64,000 bases of DNA from contig JAFEMH010003620.1 of assembly GCA_022495995.1 (NCBI GenBank), positions 1 to 64,000 on the forward strand, in the 5' to 3' direction. Shown here one piece after another: positions 1 to 12,637 of this stretch. The notes below the pieces were generated by a model that did not search any database, was not told where the DNA came from, and saw nothing but the letters and a program-made list of their open reading frames with translations. The position numbers were made by a program, and so were the translations under genes. The stretch is from Adenophora triphylla var. japonica (lineage: Eukaryota; Streptophyta; Magnoliopsida; Asterales; Campanulaceae). Numbering within the stretch: the stretch's first letter is position 1; every line of letters begins with the position of its first letter.

Positions 1-539
1 GATTTGGGGCTTTTGATCTTTGATATTGAATCGTTGTCAGAAAATCTGACTAGGACGTAGTTCAATTGACATCAGCGGTAGATGACATAAAAAATTTTGG
101 TTGCAAAATTCCATGTCTAAATGCATTTTCCAAAATTAAAGTAGCTTTAATTCGGGACGGAGCGAAATTTTTCGAAAAATTCGAAAGAATTTGAAAGTTC
201 CTGGGATTCGTGACGGAGTTTTCGAAAGATTTTGAAAGTTCCTGGTTCGGGATCTTTGAAGGTTTTCGATGGAGTTTTCGAAAGATTTTGAAAGTTCCGG
301 ATTCGACTGAGTTTTCGAAAGATTTTGAATATACGTAGGAAATGAATGAGAACCGTATCTCGCATTGCATCCTTTGACATGCGTTGTTGCATTTTGTTGA
401 CGTTGCTTCGTCTTGTTTGTCTCATAGGGACAGGACGGTTAATACTCATAACCGTAAGAGTCTGGGGTGCTTTTCGAGGCGGTGCAGTATCAGGGGGCCT
501 TATCCCTGACGTAGCTCGAGAGGAGAGAGGAGTCCACGA
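1..539. other. Element A internal DNA upstream of antisense gene 1
   Basis: No convincing gene is visible. Bases 150-330 contain a short degenerate repeat around the phrase TTCGAAAGATTTTGAAAGTT, four to five copies. By position it corresponds to the leader and first exon/intron of the antisense gene of element B (about 22150-23264). Confidence 0.4.
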
Positions 540-2330
540 TACCGGTGATTGACTCCGGCCGGGCCGGGTTTATCGCAAAGTGTAGCCGCGACACCGATAC
601 GCCGAGGGGCGTGTCCACGTATGTCGCGCCGAGCGAGCATCGGTGGGATACGACCCACACTTTCCATTTCGGGATGGGGGAGGCGACTTGTGACTCCCAC
701 GGATTTTGCCGCTATCACCGGGGTTGCCGACTTACGGCAACGCTACGGTGCTGGTTGATGGTTACACCCCTGAGCGCTTGTCTCGGGCCGGGTTTTGATA
801 TTACCGATGCCAGGGGCTTAGGCATTCGGCATGTGCCGACGGAGCATCACTGAGGGCGGTGTCGCCGATTATCCTGGCCGGGTCCTCGAGGATGACCGCG
901 TGAGCGTCCGGCTCGAGGGTTCCTTTGGTTTGCGCTGTCGCCGACTTTGTTCCCGACTTCCGACACGTCTTGTCACTTCCCCTCTCGCTCGGCCGCCGGT
1001 AGACTCGATGCCGCAGGGGGTTCGCGCGGGGGAGGCCGGACCGGCCGAGCTCTACCACTCTCGGACAAGTTCTCGCTGGGAGAGGAGCACTCATTTAGCC
1101 GCTTCACGCCCGTCTCGATGTAAGTTTACGTGCTTTTCTCTTCCTTGCCTCTTTTTATGTACTCGTATGTATCCGCTTTGTAGCCGACATAACTTTCCAT
1201 TCTCTCGTGTCCGGTGCTACGAGGTATTCACCCGCAGGTTGGGACATAAAGGAGCCGTACCGTCCTCGTTCCTCGCCATGCCGGCTCGTAAGAAGGCGAA
1301 GAGGGCGGCCTCTTCGAGGGTCGCACTCGAGCGTCGTACGAGGAGATATCTCGCGCCGAACTCCGGAGTTCTCCGAGAGGATCCAGCCTCGACTCTCGGT
1401 GGAGCAGTGTTTGATCATGTCGCGGGCAGATTGACCGCCGAGACTACACGGCGGCGGAAGCTCCCGGTGGGACTTCACCGTGACGCCATGTATTTGGGGG
1501 GAGAGGGTGACCCGTCAAAGATAGGCAAGGGTCTCTTCCATCGTGCCATGATCCTCCTCGTACATGCAAAGATCCCTGAGATGCCGACGACGAGCCGGGA
1601 GGGGTACCTTCAGTGGTGTGTGATTTCATCGAGTACATCATACGGGGCCGCCTATGATGTTTTCGAGGATGAGGCCGAGGAGCCCGGCAGTGCAAAGATA
1701 GGGAGGGCGAGGTCCCCGGGAGGTCCTCGACATTTTCCCCGTCCCGCGAGCTAGGCTAGCGTACGAGGGGCCGGACGGTTCGCGCAGCGACTTGTGATCC
1801 CGCCCGCGGAGCCGAGACCACGATACAGGCTGACCCCAATGCTTCGGTGAGCACCTTTTGATTTTCTCGCATTTGATAGTAGCATTCTCGCACATGATGC
1901 ATCCGTACTTTCTCGTTCGCTTCGATGATTTTCCCGGTTCGCATGTATCCGGCCGTACGTACAATGAGGCCATGAGGCCGGTGGACGGTGGTCCGCCTAC
2001 GCCAGAGGCTCATGAGTTCACGGTGCGCCTTCCCGGAGGAGCGTGGACGTCCGCGATCGGGGCCGTCTAGGGCCGAGGGGTTCGCCCGCTCCCACAACCG
2101 CGGGGAGGACTTCACACAGGGGCTCGGGCGCTCATGCGGAACGGCCGGGATTTCGAGCTCCTTCTTCTCGCGCACTCGGGCGCGAGAGGGGGAGTCCTCG
2201 AGTTCGCGTACCCGAGGAGGCCCTTTGCCTATTCCCTACCGGGAGGAGTTCTAGGAAGTTCCTCGCTATGGCGATGATCCTGGCACGGCGGAGCAAGACG
2301 TCGAGTGTACTGATGACGAGCAGACTCGCA
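540..2330 (+). pseudogene. Antisense gene 1 remnant of element A (plant-mobile-domain-like)
   Basis: This runs opposite to the element's pol. Around 648-720 the translation reads WDTTHTFHF then, one frame over, VTPTDFAAITG, matching WDTTHSFHLSWGELTVTP..DFTAATG in the better preserved copy of element B. That arrangement (W-D-TH-F, then a GE-TVT-DF-A-TGL block) is the signature of the plant mobile domain family (PMD, MAIN-like proteins), a domain shared by host proteins and transposable elements in plants. A probable intron lies near 1115-1240 and the acidic, serine-rich C-terminus ends near 2320. At least five frameshifts and several stops break it, so it is non-functional. Function in the living element is unknown; the PMD assignment rests on motif memory rather than a profile search. 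Confidence 0.6.
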
Positions 2331-2894
2331 GTAGTCCCCTTTATCGTTTCTTTCTTTACTATTTTGTTTAGACAAAATGCATGTATTTGTCGTGAACAAA
2401 TTTTTGATTTGAAATGTATTTGCAAAAAGGCGCCCGTGGGGCGGAACTCAGATTTCGCATATTTATTCTCGTGATCACCTTCTGTTATTTTCGCAAATAA
2501 GCAAATAGGTTAATCAAAAATAAATAAAAAGGAGAAATGCATTAAAAATTGAACGGGTCAAAAATTAAGCATGTATGCACTAATTTTTAATTATTTGCAT
2601 CATTGCTGCACGAGCCCTGGGCTAAGGGATATTGTCATCGTTAAATGAAATCGTATGTGCACGCAGATTTCATAAGAGTGAACAGTGGCATGGTTTGGAA
2701 ATGTTTCCAACTTTAAGGCAAACTGGTCCGCAGAGTTGACCAAGTCAATCAGCAGAGGGAGTCCTACGACTAGAATTGAATTTCCAGATTCTTTAAATTG
2801 CGCTCACTTTGCAATTTGTAAGAACCGCGCATTGCTTTTGCTCATTCCGTCGAAGTTCTTTTCATTTCTTAAGGTTTTCTTCACCTTCCTCGAC
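2331..2894. other. Spacer between the two antisense genes of element A
   Basis: AT-rich and non-coding. It aligns loosely with 25099-25629 of element B (both contain a run like GGCGCC..GTGGGGCG and a phrase like GAGCCCTGGG/GAGCCTCGGG). It would hold the 3' end of antisense gene 1 and the promoter of antisense gene 2. Confidence 0.4.
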
Positions 2895-4361
2895 ATGGCT
2901 CCTTTTCCCAAGTTATCGTCTCTGATGCAAGAGCGATATTTGGACAACTTTCGCCGAGGTACGAACCACACGAGGCGTAACAAAAGGTTTTTCGAAGGTC
3001 AGCATGGGATTAAATCTGCTTGGGCTTTGAAGGAGCCTCATGCGATTGGGATCTTTGAGAGCCGCGTCTCTGCTCTGGGACGTAAGGAGGAATGTGTACA
3101 GCCTTTTCGTACAACGAAGTCACTCCTACGTTTGAAGATTTCCGGCCATTCTCGGGAGGACCCGAGACGGAATGCCTAGTTCTTCCGTATGCCGGTGGCA
3201 TGGCCACCGCTGAGAAGCTAGTGTCCTTGTTGGGTATCTCCTACGGAGAAGCATACGGGATGCCGATACAGATACCGATTACGTTGACATTTCGGGACCG
3301 CCCGAAAGATTTGCCTGAGCCGAGGGAGCGTTCAAGCGTGGGGACGCGTTTGCTTCCGTGCGTGATTGCTACTCGTTCACATTCACGTCTTCGGGCGTGT
3401 GCCATCACAAAGGTACCTGACCTCGGTGAGGCAGCTGGAGCGAGGGAGGAGACATCGTGCCATCGGGTCTTGGGCGAGACGTTCCCGGGCATAGCCGGAT
3501 GGCGACCGGTAGCCGATACACGCGGGGAGGGAGTCCCGCTATGCCGACCATGCTGGTTGAGGGAGAGGCCGCAGATGATGCCCGAGGTGCCAATGTCCCG
3601 TGACGCTCGGGTCTTTCTCGCGACGTCCCTTCCGGTGATAGTGGGGTAATCAGCCGAGCCGGAGCTCGATGGCCGACTTTGCACGCATCACTTGCGATGG
3701 CGGGTTCCCCATTGGAAGTTACAGACTTGTAGACCGCCAGAGGGTCCGTTGATCGTCGAGTGCCGGGCCGTCTCGCACGTCTTTCTATATTCCATCATTG
3801 GTTCTCGCGGCAAGATGGGCCGGAGCAGTGCCACCGATCGATCCGAGTTATGCCGCTACCTTTCGAGGTGGGATCTCTGCGGATGGAGGATCCTTCGACG
3901 CTATTGCCGGTCACCCGGTGGCAATACACGTCCTTTCCCGCCAGGTTCTCTTTCACCGGAGAGAGGGCACCGTTCGTCGACGCAAAGATTCGAACCGGTA
4001 CGAAGAGTGTATGGGGAGACACAGATGGCTATCTTCAGGAGACGGAGCGAGCCGCTGGGTGCCGATCACCCGGACAGCCTCGACATTGAGGAGGACAGGC
4101 GAGGGCTAACCCCGGGAATCGTATCGCGATGCCATGGCCGACATGTGGCAAGTGCCGACGGAGGCCAATCAAAGCACTGCGATGATGGCTCGAAGCGAGG
4201 CGGCTCGAGACAGAGCTAGAGAAAGGATCTGTATTGACATGTACTACAGGATTGACTCGAGGCGTCGGAAGAGTCCCCGAGCCAGTAGAAGGCCTACCGG
4301 AATATTTCCTCGCGAAGGTGAAGAACACTCGCCGGGGAAAAGGGAAGGGGAAGAAGGATGA
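2895..4361 (+). pseudogene. Antisense gene 2 remnant of element A
   Basis: Starts MAPFPKLSSL and matches, across several frames, the antisense gene 2 of element B: EVTPTFEDFRPFSGGPE here corresponds to EIVPTYEDFRALIGG joined to PEIEA there, and GISYGEAYGMPI corresponds to QISLGEAEGMMI. The Gly-Gly-Pro segment is continuous here, which shows what the site looked like before element C inserted into the B copy. The C-terminus is basic (RRRKSPRASRR, GEGEEG), as in B. Several frameshifts make it non-functional. The product resembles plant PMD/DUF7745-type proteins of repeats as far as I can judge by eye; no function is known to me. Confidence 0.6.
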
Positions 4362-4859
4362 AGGACCTAGTACGGGAAACTAGGTTGACCTTGCCGTCCG
4401 TAGTATCCATCCATTGTCATTGCGCATACATTAATTGATTAATGTTTTATTGTAGTTTTGCTAGCGTGTAGCGAGTCAAGAGTTGACCGTGCTTGTACTC
4501 ATCAAAGAATGTTTTAACCGTTATGAATTGGTAGGTTAAATGAAAAGAGTTTTTCGAAACACAAGCAATTGATGCTTATTGTATTTTTTTTTTGTTTTTT
4601 AGACCGAACCAAAGATGGCCGCCTACGTTCCCTTTTACAATTGGACTAAGGGGCTCAGTCACCGTAGTTCGACACTTTAGGTGAATTTGAGAAAACAAAG
4701 ACAAAAGAAGTGCGACTGCTTTTTACCCGGATCATTAGCGGAATGTATCCAAATGGGTATTACTCTTTAGCACTTTAATTTACCGAGGGGGACGGTGTAT
4801 GGGGAAGGTGAGTTGACTCGTGCTCTTCCTCAAACGAAGTATTCATGAGCTTGCTTCCG
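4362..4859. other. Convergent 3' region between antisense gene 2 and pol of element A
   Basis: Non-coding on both strands. It aligns with 34487-35080 of element B: both share GAGTCAAGAGT-GACCGTGCTTG-ACTCATCAA and GCCTACGTTCCCTTTT-ACTAAGGGGCTCAG. This block is therefore a conserved non-coding feature where the sense (minus) and antisense (plus) transcripts meet. A hairpin sits at 4729-4750. Confidence 0.6.
4729..4750 (-). other. Hairpin downstream of pol in element A
   Basis: GGATCATT (4729-4736) faces AATGTATCC (4742-4750) around a 5-nt loop, giving eight pairs with one bulged base. The flanks (minus: GTGCTAAAGAGTAATACCC before, GTAAAAAGCAGTCGCAC after) align with the flanks of the hairpins in element B, although the stem sequence is quite different. 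Confidence 0.5.
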
Positions 4860-6060
4860 TTCACTGGGTTAACGAAAGGGTTTCCGTCCAAGTCTCGCTA
4901 GCTTCATGGCTCCTCCGGAGAAGATTCTTTGTACCACGAACGGTCCTATCCAGTAGGCTCCCACTTTCCGAGGGGATTGGTCTCGCGTAGGAGGCTTTTC
5001 CTTTAGCACCAAGTCGCCTTCTCTCGATGTCTCTGATCTTGACTTTCTTGTCGAATGCTCGTGCCATTCTCGCTCCGGTAGGCTCGAGCGTGTTCCATGG
5101 CTTTCAATCTCGCGCTCGTCGAGTAGAGCAAGTTCGTCGTGACGGCTCGTAGCCATTCGACTTCATTGATCCCGTTTTCCAAGAGGACTCCTGAGGATGG
5201 AATTTCTAATTCCACTGTAACATTGCTTCCATTCCGTAGGTAAGCGCGAACGGAGTCTCCCCGTGGCGGTTCTCGACCGATGTCTCGGTATCCCTGCAGG
5301 GCTAGATGTAGCTTTTCGGGCCAGTCCCGACCTCTCGGTGGTCATCTTTCCGATTATCATGGCGAGAGTCTTGTTGGCCGCCTCTACCGCACTACTTGGT
5401 TTGTGGTCTCGTAAGGAGAAGACCCGCGACGTGTGACTCGACCCGGCCGCAGTTGGTCACAATCTCCTTCGAAGTGAGTCCCATTGTCGGAGATGATCTC
5501 GCTGGGCACTCCATATCGGCACATGATGTTCTCTCGATGAACTCGGCCACCTTCTTAGAATTCAAGACTTGTACGATCCGGCTTCTACCCATTTGGTGAA
5601 GTAGTCGATCGCGACTAAAATGAACTCGTGACCATTGCTCCTCGGGAGGAGTGATCTTGCCGATGACGTCGATTCCCCATGTGGCGAAAGGCCATGGCGT
5701 AGTCATGCAAGAGAGTTCGTGAGGAGGGATGTGATTGAGGTTGGAAAACCGTTGACATTTGTCGCAGCTCTTCTGACGAACCGGATGCGCCTGTTTCCAT
5801 TGATATCCAATAGTATCCCATACGGAGAATGATCTCGTGTCAATGCTCGGGCGTTCATGTGCGGACCGCAGTTCCGCTGTGAACTTCTGCTCATTAGCTC
5901 GCCGGCTTTTTCTTTGTTTACACACCGAAGGAGTGGCCCTCGTGGCGCTTCTTGTACAACATACCCCCTTAATGACGAAATGGGATGCCAGCGTTTTAAT
6001 GCCATCATGTTTTTGGCTTTGATCCCTTCTTTGTATTTTCCATCTTCATTTGTGAAGGAA
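4860..6060 (-). pseudogene. Integrase of element A, broken
   Basis: Retroviral-type integrase that would insert the cDNA. In pieces from right to left: LKRWHPISSLRG..LLRCVNKEKAGELM, CGPHMNARAL (second His of the HHCC finger), CDKCQRFSNLNHIPPHEL (the two Cys), WPFATWGIDVIGKI (first catalytic Asp), then RHDELALLDE and the C-terminal block with VGAYWIGPFVVQRIFSGGAMKL. The same segments occur in one frame in element B (35081-36421). At least six frame changes make it inactive. There is no chromodomain. Confidence 0.8.
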
Positions 6061-6179
6061 GCTTCTCCGCTTTGGAGGTACCGGTAAATTTGATTGTACC
6101 AGGTTCGTCGATCGTTTCTTTTTCTTTTTCGATCTCACAAAGAATAGGCGGTGTTTCCCGTCCGCCTATTCTCGAGGGG

Positions 6180-6880
6180 TTTTACCGTTTCCCATCGGGA
6201 ATTTCGACAAGAGAGGCGAGGGCTGCTGCATGCCTCGCGGCGGTTCCTCGTCTCTTGGCAAATAGTGAAAAGAGATGTCCTTGAACCGAGCAATGAGCTC
6301 CTCCATGTACGCGTGGTACTTCAAGGCGCGAATCTACCGTCTTCCATTTGTTGGATACTTGATTGATGATCAATGCCGAGTCTCCATATACATCCAAACT
6401 CTAAGATGTTGCGCCGAGGGCGGCTTCCAAACCCGCCGCACAAGCTTCAGATTCTCGCCGCATTGTTGGTTGCTTCAAAATTCACCTTGACGGCTATGGG
6501 AGTATGCTCGCCCTGGGATCGACAAGGAGCATTCCAATGCCATTCCCCTTCTTGTTGGCTGCCCCATCGAAGAAGAGTTGCCGCCGGTTTGCGCCGTCAA
6601 GTGAAAAGATTCCGTCGTCCGGAAATTGCGGATCGTGACCCTTAGGTTCACCGCCGGGAAGTCGGCAAGTTGATCTCGCCATTACTCGCCCTTTGTCGAT
6701 TTTCTTCGACCATGTACTTGATGTCGAACTCACCAGAAGAATGACCACTTGGCTAGCCGCATTGACAGGATGGCTTGTCAAAGAGATATCTGACGGGGTC
6801 CACTTTGGAGACCAGAGCACCGAATGCGACCGCATGTAGTGTTTCGCTTTCCCGACTACCCATACCAAGGCGGTACAGTT
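6180..6880 (-). pseudogene. Second RNase H (aRNH-like) of element A, broken
   Basis: Contains RRQLFFDGAANKKGNGIGMLLVDP (first catalytic Asp in FDG) at about 6505-6590 and VYGDSALIINQVSNKWKTVD near 6330-6390, the typical aspartate block of the additional RNase H found after the RT-RNase H in Tat-lineage elements. It sits between RT-RNase H on the right and integrase on the left, the expected place. It is interrupted by frameshifts. Confidence 0.7.
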
Positions 6881-8110
6881 TTCTCTCGATGCCGAGTAGC
6901 CGAGTTCACTTCCTTGAAGCTTTCGGCCACGAAGTAGATTGCATGCTCAACCTTGGAATCTTTCTCGTTCTTGTGCCAAAGATTGCTCCGATAGACGTGT
7001 CTCATCATCGCGATACAGGAGTAGTGGCTTGTCTTCATGTGGCGGGCACAGACTCGGGGGATTAACCAAGTAGGTCTTGATCTTCTCGAAAGCCGTTTGG
7101 CACTCTGAGTCCCATTTGATGTCGGCATTCTTTTCATCAGCTTGAACATGGGCTCGCAGAGAGATGTCAACCGGTTGATGAAGCGACCGATGTACCGAAG
7201 TCTTCCCATGAAGCTCTTCACTTCGTCGTGGCTCGAGGCGGCTTCATGTCGATGATGGCCTTGATTTTCCCGGGATCGGCTTCGATACCTCTTTCGTAAC
7301 CATGTACCCCAAGACCTTGCCGCGCTGACGCCGAAGGTGCACTTTGCCGGTTCAACCTCATGGAGTGTTTTCTCGAGTCCGTTGAAGAACTTCCTCGCAT
7401 CCGTCATGTGCCGCATGTCCGATCCTCGAGTGGATGATCATGTCGTCGACATATACTTCGATTTCTTTGTGAATCATGTCATGGAAGAGGGCCGTTGCAC
7501 TCGCCGGTAAGTAGCCCCAGCCGTTTCTTAGACCGAATGGCATGACCGTGTAATGCATGTCCCCCATGGAGTGGTGAAGGCGCCTTGGCCTCGATCCTCC
7601 TGACATCTTGATCCGGGTCAGATCCAAAGAAACTCCGTCCACGAAGGACTTTACTTCGAAATTTGCCGTGGTGTCGACTCAAAGATGTCGATGTTAGGCA
7701 GCTGAAATCATCCTTAGGGCCGGCCTTGTTGAGATCCCGGAAATCCACGCAAAGATCCGACCTTTCCGTTGGCCTTGGTGACCGTCACGATGTCGGGAGA
7801 GCCAAGTCGGGTACTCAATCACTCCGATGAAACCAACTCTGAGCATTTTCTCAATTTCTTCTTTAACTTGCAAGGACCACTCGCTTGATCTTGCGCAGCC
7901 TTCGCTTGATGTGCTCGATTCGGGATCCAGGGAATTCTCGTGCTCCACGATTGAGGGATCGAGTCCTCGGCATGTCCCGGTATGACCAGCGAACACGTCA
8001 ACATACTCCCGAGGAGGCTTATCGTGTGGCTTCCTTTTCTCGCATCGGCGAAGAAACCGCCCACTTGTGTCTCTTTAGGCTCTTGCACCGACCCTGTGTT
8101 CACTTTGGTC
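6700..8110 (-). pseudogene. Reverse transcriptase and its RNase H of element A, broken
   Basis: Copies element RNA into DNA. Visible from right to left: EWSLQVKEEIEKML-VGFI-VIEYPTWLS (about 7800-7885), MDFRDLNKAGPKDD (7710-7750), DMHYTVMPFGLRNGWGYLPAS (7500-7565), EVYVDDMIIHSR with the YVDD catalytic motif (7430-7465), ADPGKIKAIIDMKPP (7240-7275), FMGRLRYIGRFINRLTSLCEPMFKLMKRM (7125-7215), and the RNase H end AIYFVAESFKEVNSATRHREKT..MVWVVGKAKHYM (6830-6950). The reading frame changes several times. Confidence 0.8.
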
Positions 8111-8328
8111 ATAACCTCTTCGGCAGCTCTGGGCCCTGTTGTCTCTCGTCAACTACACGCCGAGAACTTCTCTAATGTATTGTTCGTTTAATGTGTCTCG
8201 CTTCTTTATCAATTGAATTATTAACGTCTTTTAAGTTGTTTGTTAACTTATCGCTTGTTAAAGTGGCAATGAGAGGATACTCCGAAAGGTCGACTTTTCA
8301 TTACACAAGAACGGGAATACATGATTGG

Positions 8329-8985
8329 CTACAACATTATAGTCCTCCGCGTAAGGCCGCTGGATGACTCGTAGGACTCGGACTCGACAAGGACCGACTC
8401 GCAGGGTTTGAGACCGGGTTTAGGGAGATGTGGGTGCGGGCCCGCCTTTGTCTTCCAATTCCGCCCGGCTTGCCCTCGTCCGGTGAAAGTTACCCAATTC
8501 TTCAGGGCATTGCCGGATGCTTCGAGGAGGGTGCGGGGATCGAGAGGCTTGGCTCCCGCCGTCCCTATCATGGCGATCATGCCGTTGTCTGAGCCCCGCC
8601 GATCAAGTTGGGCAACTCCATGACTTCTTCAAACGTACTCGTAGAGCCGGTCCACCGAGAGCGTTTTCTATGAATTCTCGGTTCCTTCGCTTTGGATTTA
8701 CCGTCTCGAATGTGGCCTCGGCGGCTGATCCGAACAACTTGTTTCCCATGGAGAGTACCTTGAGTTGCTCCTCCAAGTCTCGGGATTCCCTTGAATGTGT
8801 ACTCATGCCGGACCGTGGTGGCAGCTGGTCCAGGTAGAGCCGTGATGTCGAGGAACGCTCCCCTTATCGGATTAGCTTTGAGTCCTCTCGAAACGCTGAG
8901 GTCCCGTGCTAGCCGTTCCATTCTTTCGTAGTCTTGGTGTTGACTATTTCTCGCTTCTTTCTCATCTTCATCAGCTTCCACCGTC
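8329..8985 (-). pseudogene. Polyprotein linker between protease and RT, element A
   Basis: Contains GNKLFGSAAEATFETVNPKR..IENAL and MIAMIGTAGAKPLDPRTLLEA..ALKNWVTFTG, which recurs as a 284-bp fragment at 18944-19227. It lies between protease and RT in the minus-strand order and starts with an acidic stretch (EADEDEKEARN). No enzymatic motif is visible, so I treat it as spacer sequence of the polyprotein. Frames are mixed. Confidence 0.55.
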
Positions 8986-9099
8986 GGTCCCCATCGCCCA
9001 TCGCCCGCCGTCCCCTCGCTTCGCCGTCGGCCCCTCGCCCGCTGGGTTCCCTGTCGGTCCCCTCGCCGTCGGTTCCCTCGTGAAGTAAATGAGCGAGGT

Positions 9100-10265
9100 C
9101 AAAGCCGTAAGGTCGGAGATTGGGTGTGCCGTCTGAGGTTCCCCTTTACGGCCGTCGCTTGGTGCGGGCGAGCCTTTGCCTTCCTTGATGTCGCCCTGTT
9201 GGCACGTAGCCAAGCCCCCGGACCGTGGTGTGGTCCTCGACTTCAATAACTTGGTGCCGGCCTTGCAGCCTTTTGCCGAGCCCCGCCCCGGGATGAAGTT
9301 CATGAGTTTCATCATCCTCATGGCGGGAGGAATCTCGATCGTGAGACAAAGGGAAGGTCCACGTTGCATATTTGGATCTTGGAGGTCTCCAGAGTGAATC
9401 CAAGCTAATGGCATGTCATCATTATGCTTGATTTCCAATACCGGAATGTCGTTGGTGCCGGTCCCCTGGTGGTGACACCGTCGCCGTAGATCGTGGTTAG
9501 CTCGTTGCCTTGCATGAACTTGAGGCACCGTGAAGGGTGGATGCCACGCCATTGATTTGATGCAGCCAGGGACGCCCAGATGGCCGTGAAAGTGATTGGA
9601 ATGTCCAACACTTGGAATTCTGGGATCACCCGCCACGAACTGCATGTTAAGAGTAGCAACCCCGAGAACCGTACGGGAAGTAGAGTCATAGGCCTCGACA
9701 AAGGTGGATCAAGGCTTAAGATCTCGTGGGCTTGATGTCAAGCAGTCCATCATCTTGGCGGGCAAGACATTCATTCCGAACCTCCGTCTACCAACACGCG
9801 GAAGGCGACGCTCGTCCACTGGATCGTGATGTAGAGCGGCTCATTGTGATCAGCCCCAAATTTTGGAAGGTCCAAATCTGGAAGGTGATAATGTTGCCAT
9901 AGTGGATGTTACCAATCATCTCGAATGACTTCATCTCGGGGTCAAGGCCCACTGGGACCATGGTACGGGCTGTGCTTTCCTCTAGCTTGAGCTTGTGAGG
10001 ATAAGAGGAGGTGAGCAGAGACCAAAGGGAAATGTTTGCCTCGAGTCTCGCTTGAGCCGAGTGAGGATCGGGTCCTCTTTCAAGGAACTTGTGTCTTCGG
10101 GCCGGCCGGATCACTGCCTCCGTCGGCTTTTTGGTGGCCTTAGGTGGTAATGCATGGATTTGACCCGATCGGGTTAGAACGCCGACATCAGTTTGGTCCC
10201 TTCGAACAGCCGCCCGAGTTGAGCCATAGTTAGAGGAGGATTCCTCGTAGCATAGGGCCATATGT
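9100..10265 (-). pseudogene. Aspartic protease module 2 of element A, broken
   Basis: On the minus strand DVGVLTRSGQ and ANISLWSLLTSSYPHKLKLEE (10030-10200) are followed by DHNEPLYITIQWTSVAFRV with LVDGGS near 9775-9850, then AYDSTSRTVLGVATL and FQVLDIPITFTAI (9560-9690) and FMQGNELTTIYGDG. This is the usual Tat order: linker, protease active site (D-G-G/S), flap, then the ILGRPWL region, here scrambled. It would cut the Gag-Pol polyprotein. It is a second protease in the same element; another is at 12638-13260. Confidence 0.65.
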
Positions 10266-12090
10266 CTTCCTCAACTCATTGATTGTGGATGAATTCCCTG
10301 AGCTTCGGCCTTGACGGATTCTCGTCCCGTGATACCGGCTTAGGTGCCTCTCGCGGGAGGTAGCCTACGCTTGACGTAGCCGTTCGAATGTCGCTGCACA
10401 AATGTGCTGATTGCCTCGAATCGAACCGTGCGTTGCCGACTCCGGGAGGTTGGAGAGTTCTCGGCTCAAACGAACGGTCTCCTTGATCTCTTCACGGTAT
10501 ATCGCGTTCCTTTCCTTCTTGCCGAGCATACTGTGGCTCTGAGTTGGGTCCGGCGATACTCGTGGTTGGCTAGTTTTCCTCCACTCGGGCCCAGATCAAC
10601 CTTCTTGCAATGAGCCTCGCGTCGAGAGTTAATGCCTCGCGTTTCTTCCCATGTGAGAATAGCCAAGGCTTCTTTGAACCGCGTGCGGCAAGCCTAGGTA
10701 AACCTCCATCGGGGAGAGTTTTCTTCTCGCTTTATCTCGAGTGGCGGTATGTCAAGGTGAGTACACGGCTTCCCGAACATCTCGCCCATGTGACCGGTTG
10801 CCGTCCCAGCTGATCGTTTCGTAAATGAAGGCCGTAGACCGTGGAATTTCCCCGAGTAGTTGCTCGAGACGAATTTCCATCCTCCTCCTCGTTTTTAAAT
10901 AGACCTTCCTCCCCGAGTTGGCCTTTCAATTTGAGTGCGGTAATGATCCGTTCCCATCCTCCCAGACCCTCGGGAGTCCGGTTTTGTTGACTTCATGCCC
11001 GGCTTGGAAGAGAATGGTTTCATCGTCTTCATTGTCGCTTTCACAGAGAACTTGCTTTCCTCGGGAAGGTAAGCGCCGGGATTCGTTTCCGCCGTGTCGT
11101 TCCATCTCCTAGGTCATCTGGGACCGCTGACCACCCTTGCCCGGCGCAGGGGTCGATGAGAACAGACGGTAGTCCGGAAGTTGCCATGGGCAAAACTCCC
11201 GAGGTCGAACCGGTCTAGAGTGGCCTCTAGCTTTCGTCCGAAGCCGCCCGTGACACTTTAAGGGCTTCGGTCCCCGTAGGTCTTTCGAGCTTGGTCTTCG
11301 TCCCAAAGACGACTTTCTTGAGCGGCTAGTTCCATGAGAGCTTTCCTTGCGAGACCTAGGCAGCCTCCGTAGGTGCGCATCGTCCGGCTAGTGTCCGTAA
11401 CCGTGATTACATTCAAATCGCCGAATGGCGGGAACACTTGGATTACATTGACGAAGGAAGTCGGATCGGGACATTCCATGCGTCCTTCCTTAATCTCGAT
11501 CACCAAGAAGTTTGCCCATATCTCGCTTGATTGACCCCCACGGGGTATTGAATTCTCGCAATGTTGACGGTCTCGTGATCTCGCTCGATCGCCAAGTCTA
11601 TCAAAGCTAGCGCCGATCGTGTGATGTCTCGAATCCGGCCGCGACGACCGGGAGTAGAATCGAACCGAAGCATGTTGATGCCGAGGTGGTCATTTCCCGT
11701 GCCTGGAGCCGACTCGCCTCGCGGGGAAGACTTTCGCATGTTTTCGGGGTGGCCGCCGAAGCGTTCCCGAGGTTGATCTCGACTTGTAGCAGGTGAGGAG
11801 CTTGGTCTCCTTCGCCGTTGCCCTCGCCTCGCGGCGCTGAGGGTATAAGCTTGACCGACGGCACGGGCCTGCTGCCGCCGGGCCGGTACTGGAAGTAGCG
11901 ATGAGCTCGAGCTCGCTTGGCTGTGGCCTCGTTTACCATGAGCAAAGGGCCATCGAGGGTGACCTTGGTGTTGCAGACCGATAACAAGGACGGGATCCTC
12001 GCTTCATCAGATACTCGAATAGATGATATTGACGAAGTCGTCGTCATTCACTTGATCGAGGGATTCCTCGTGTGAATCACGTGCTTCCAA
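10266..12090 (-). other. Degenerate polyprotein segment of element A, not resolved
   Basis: Lies between the two protease modules on the minus strand. Short open stretches exist (for example IEIKEGRMECPDPTSFVNVIQVF near 11430-11500 and AILTWEETRGINSRREAHC near 10610-10665) but I cannot assign any to a known domain. It may be gag or linker sequence of a second, partly duplicated or recombined copy. Confidence 0.35.
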
Positions 12091-12637
12091 TTATCTGATA
12101 GCCGTCAGATCCGGACGTTGAGCTTGACAATTTCCATGGTATTGGAACCTTGGTCGTAAGTGACCCGACGGAAGGAGTTCCGTCCTCAAAACCGAGCATG
12201 TGAATGCAGAGGTCCGCTTGCGGGTCCGCGCGTCCTCGACTCCGGAGAGTCCAGATTCATCGTCATCTCGATCGCTCAATCCAGTGTAGGGACGTATTGC
12301 GTCAGTTGCGTTGCCGGAGCAGCCTAGGAAAACATCATGCTCTTCGCTTGGAGAAGAGGGGTGCAATGTAGTTCCTCGTGGAGGACATCCCATACAACTT
12401 CCATGCATTCATCCCGAGAATGACGGTGCTTGTTGACCTTTATTACAAAGATCTCCTCACTGGGCGGGGCCGTAGAGTTTGTTTGGAGAATGCCGACGAA
12501 TCTCCGATTGGAGATCGGGGTTTATGTGCCCGCATCATGGCGATGTTCGCCGTTTCCTTCCACCCGCTCCAAATGTTGGAAACGACAGCTGAACTTGATG
12601 TATCGGATCGCTCAGTGGTCCGCCCGCTCGAGTACGT
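12091..12637 (-). pseudogene. Post-protease linker of element A
   Basis: Minus-strand HPSSPSEEHDVFLGCSGNA followed by TGLSDRDDDESGLSGVEDA is the acidic stretch that normally follows the protease in Tat polyproteins. No catalytic motif is seen. It follows protease module 1 directly. Confidence 0.4.
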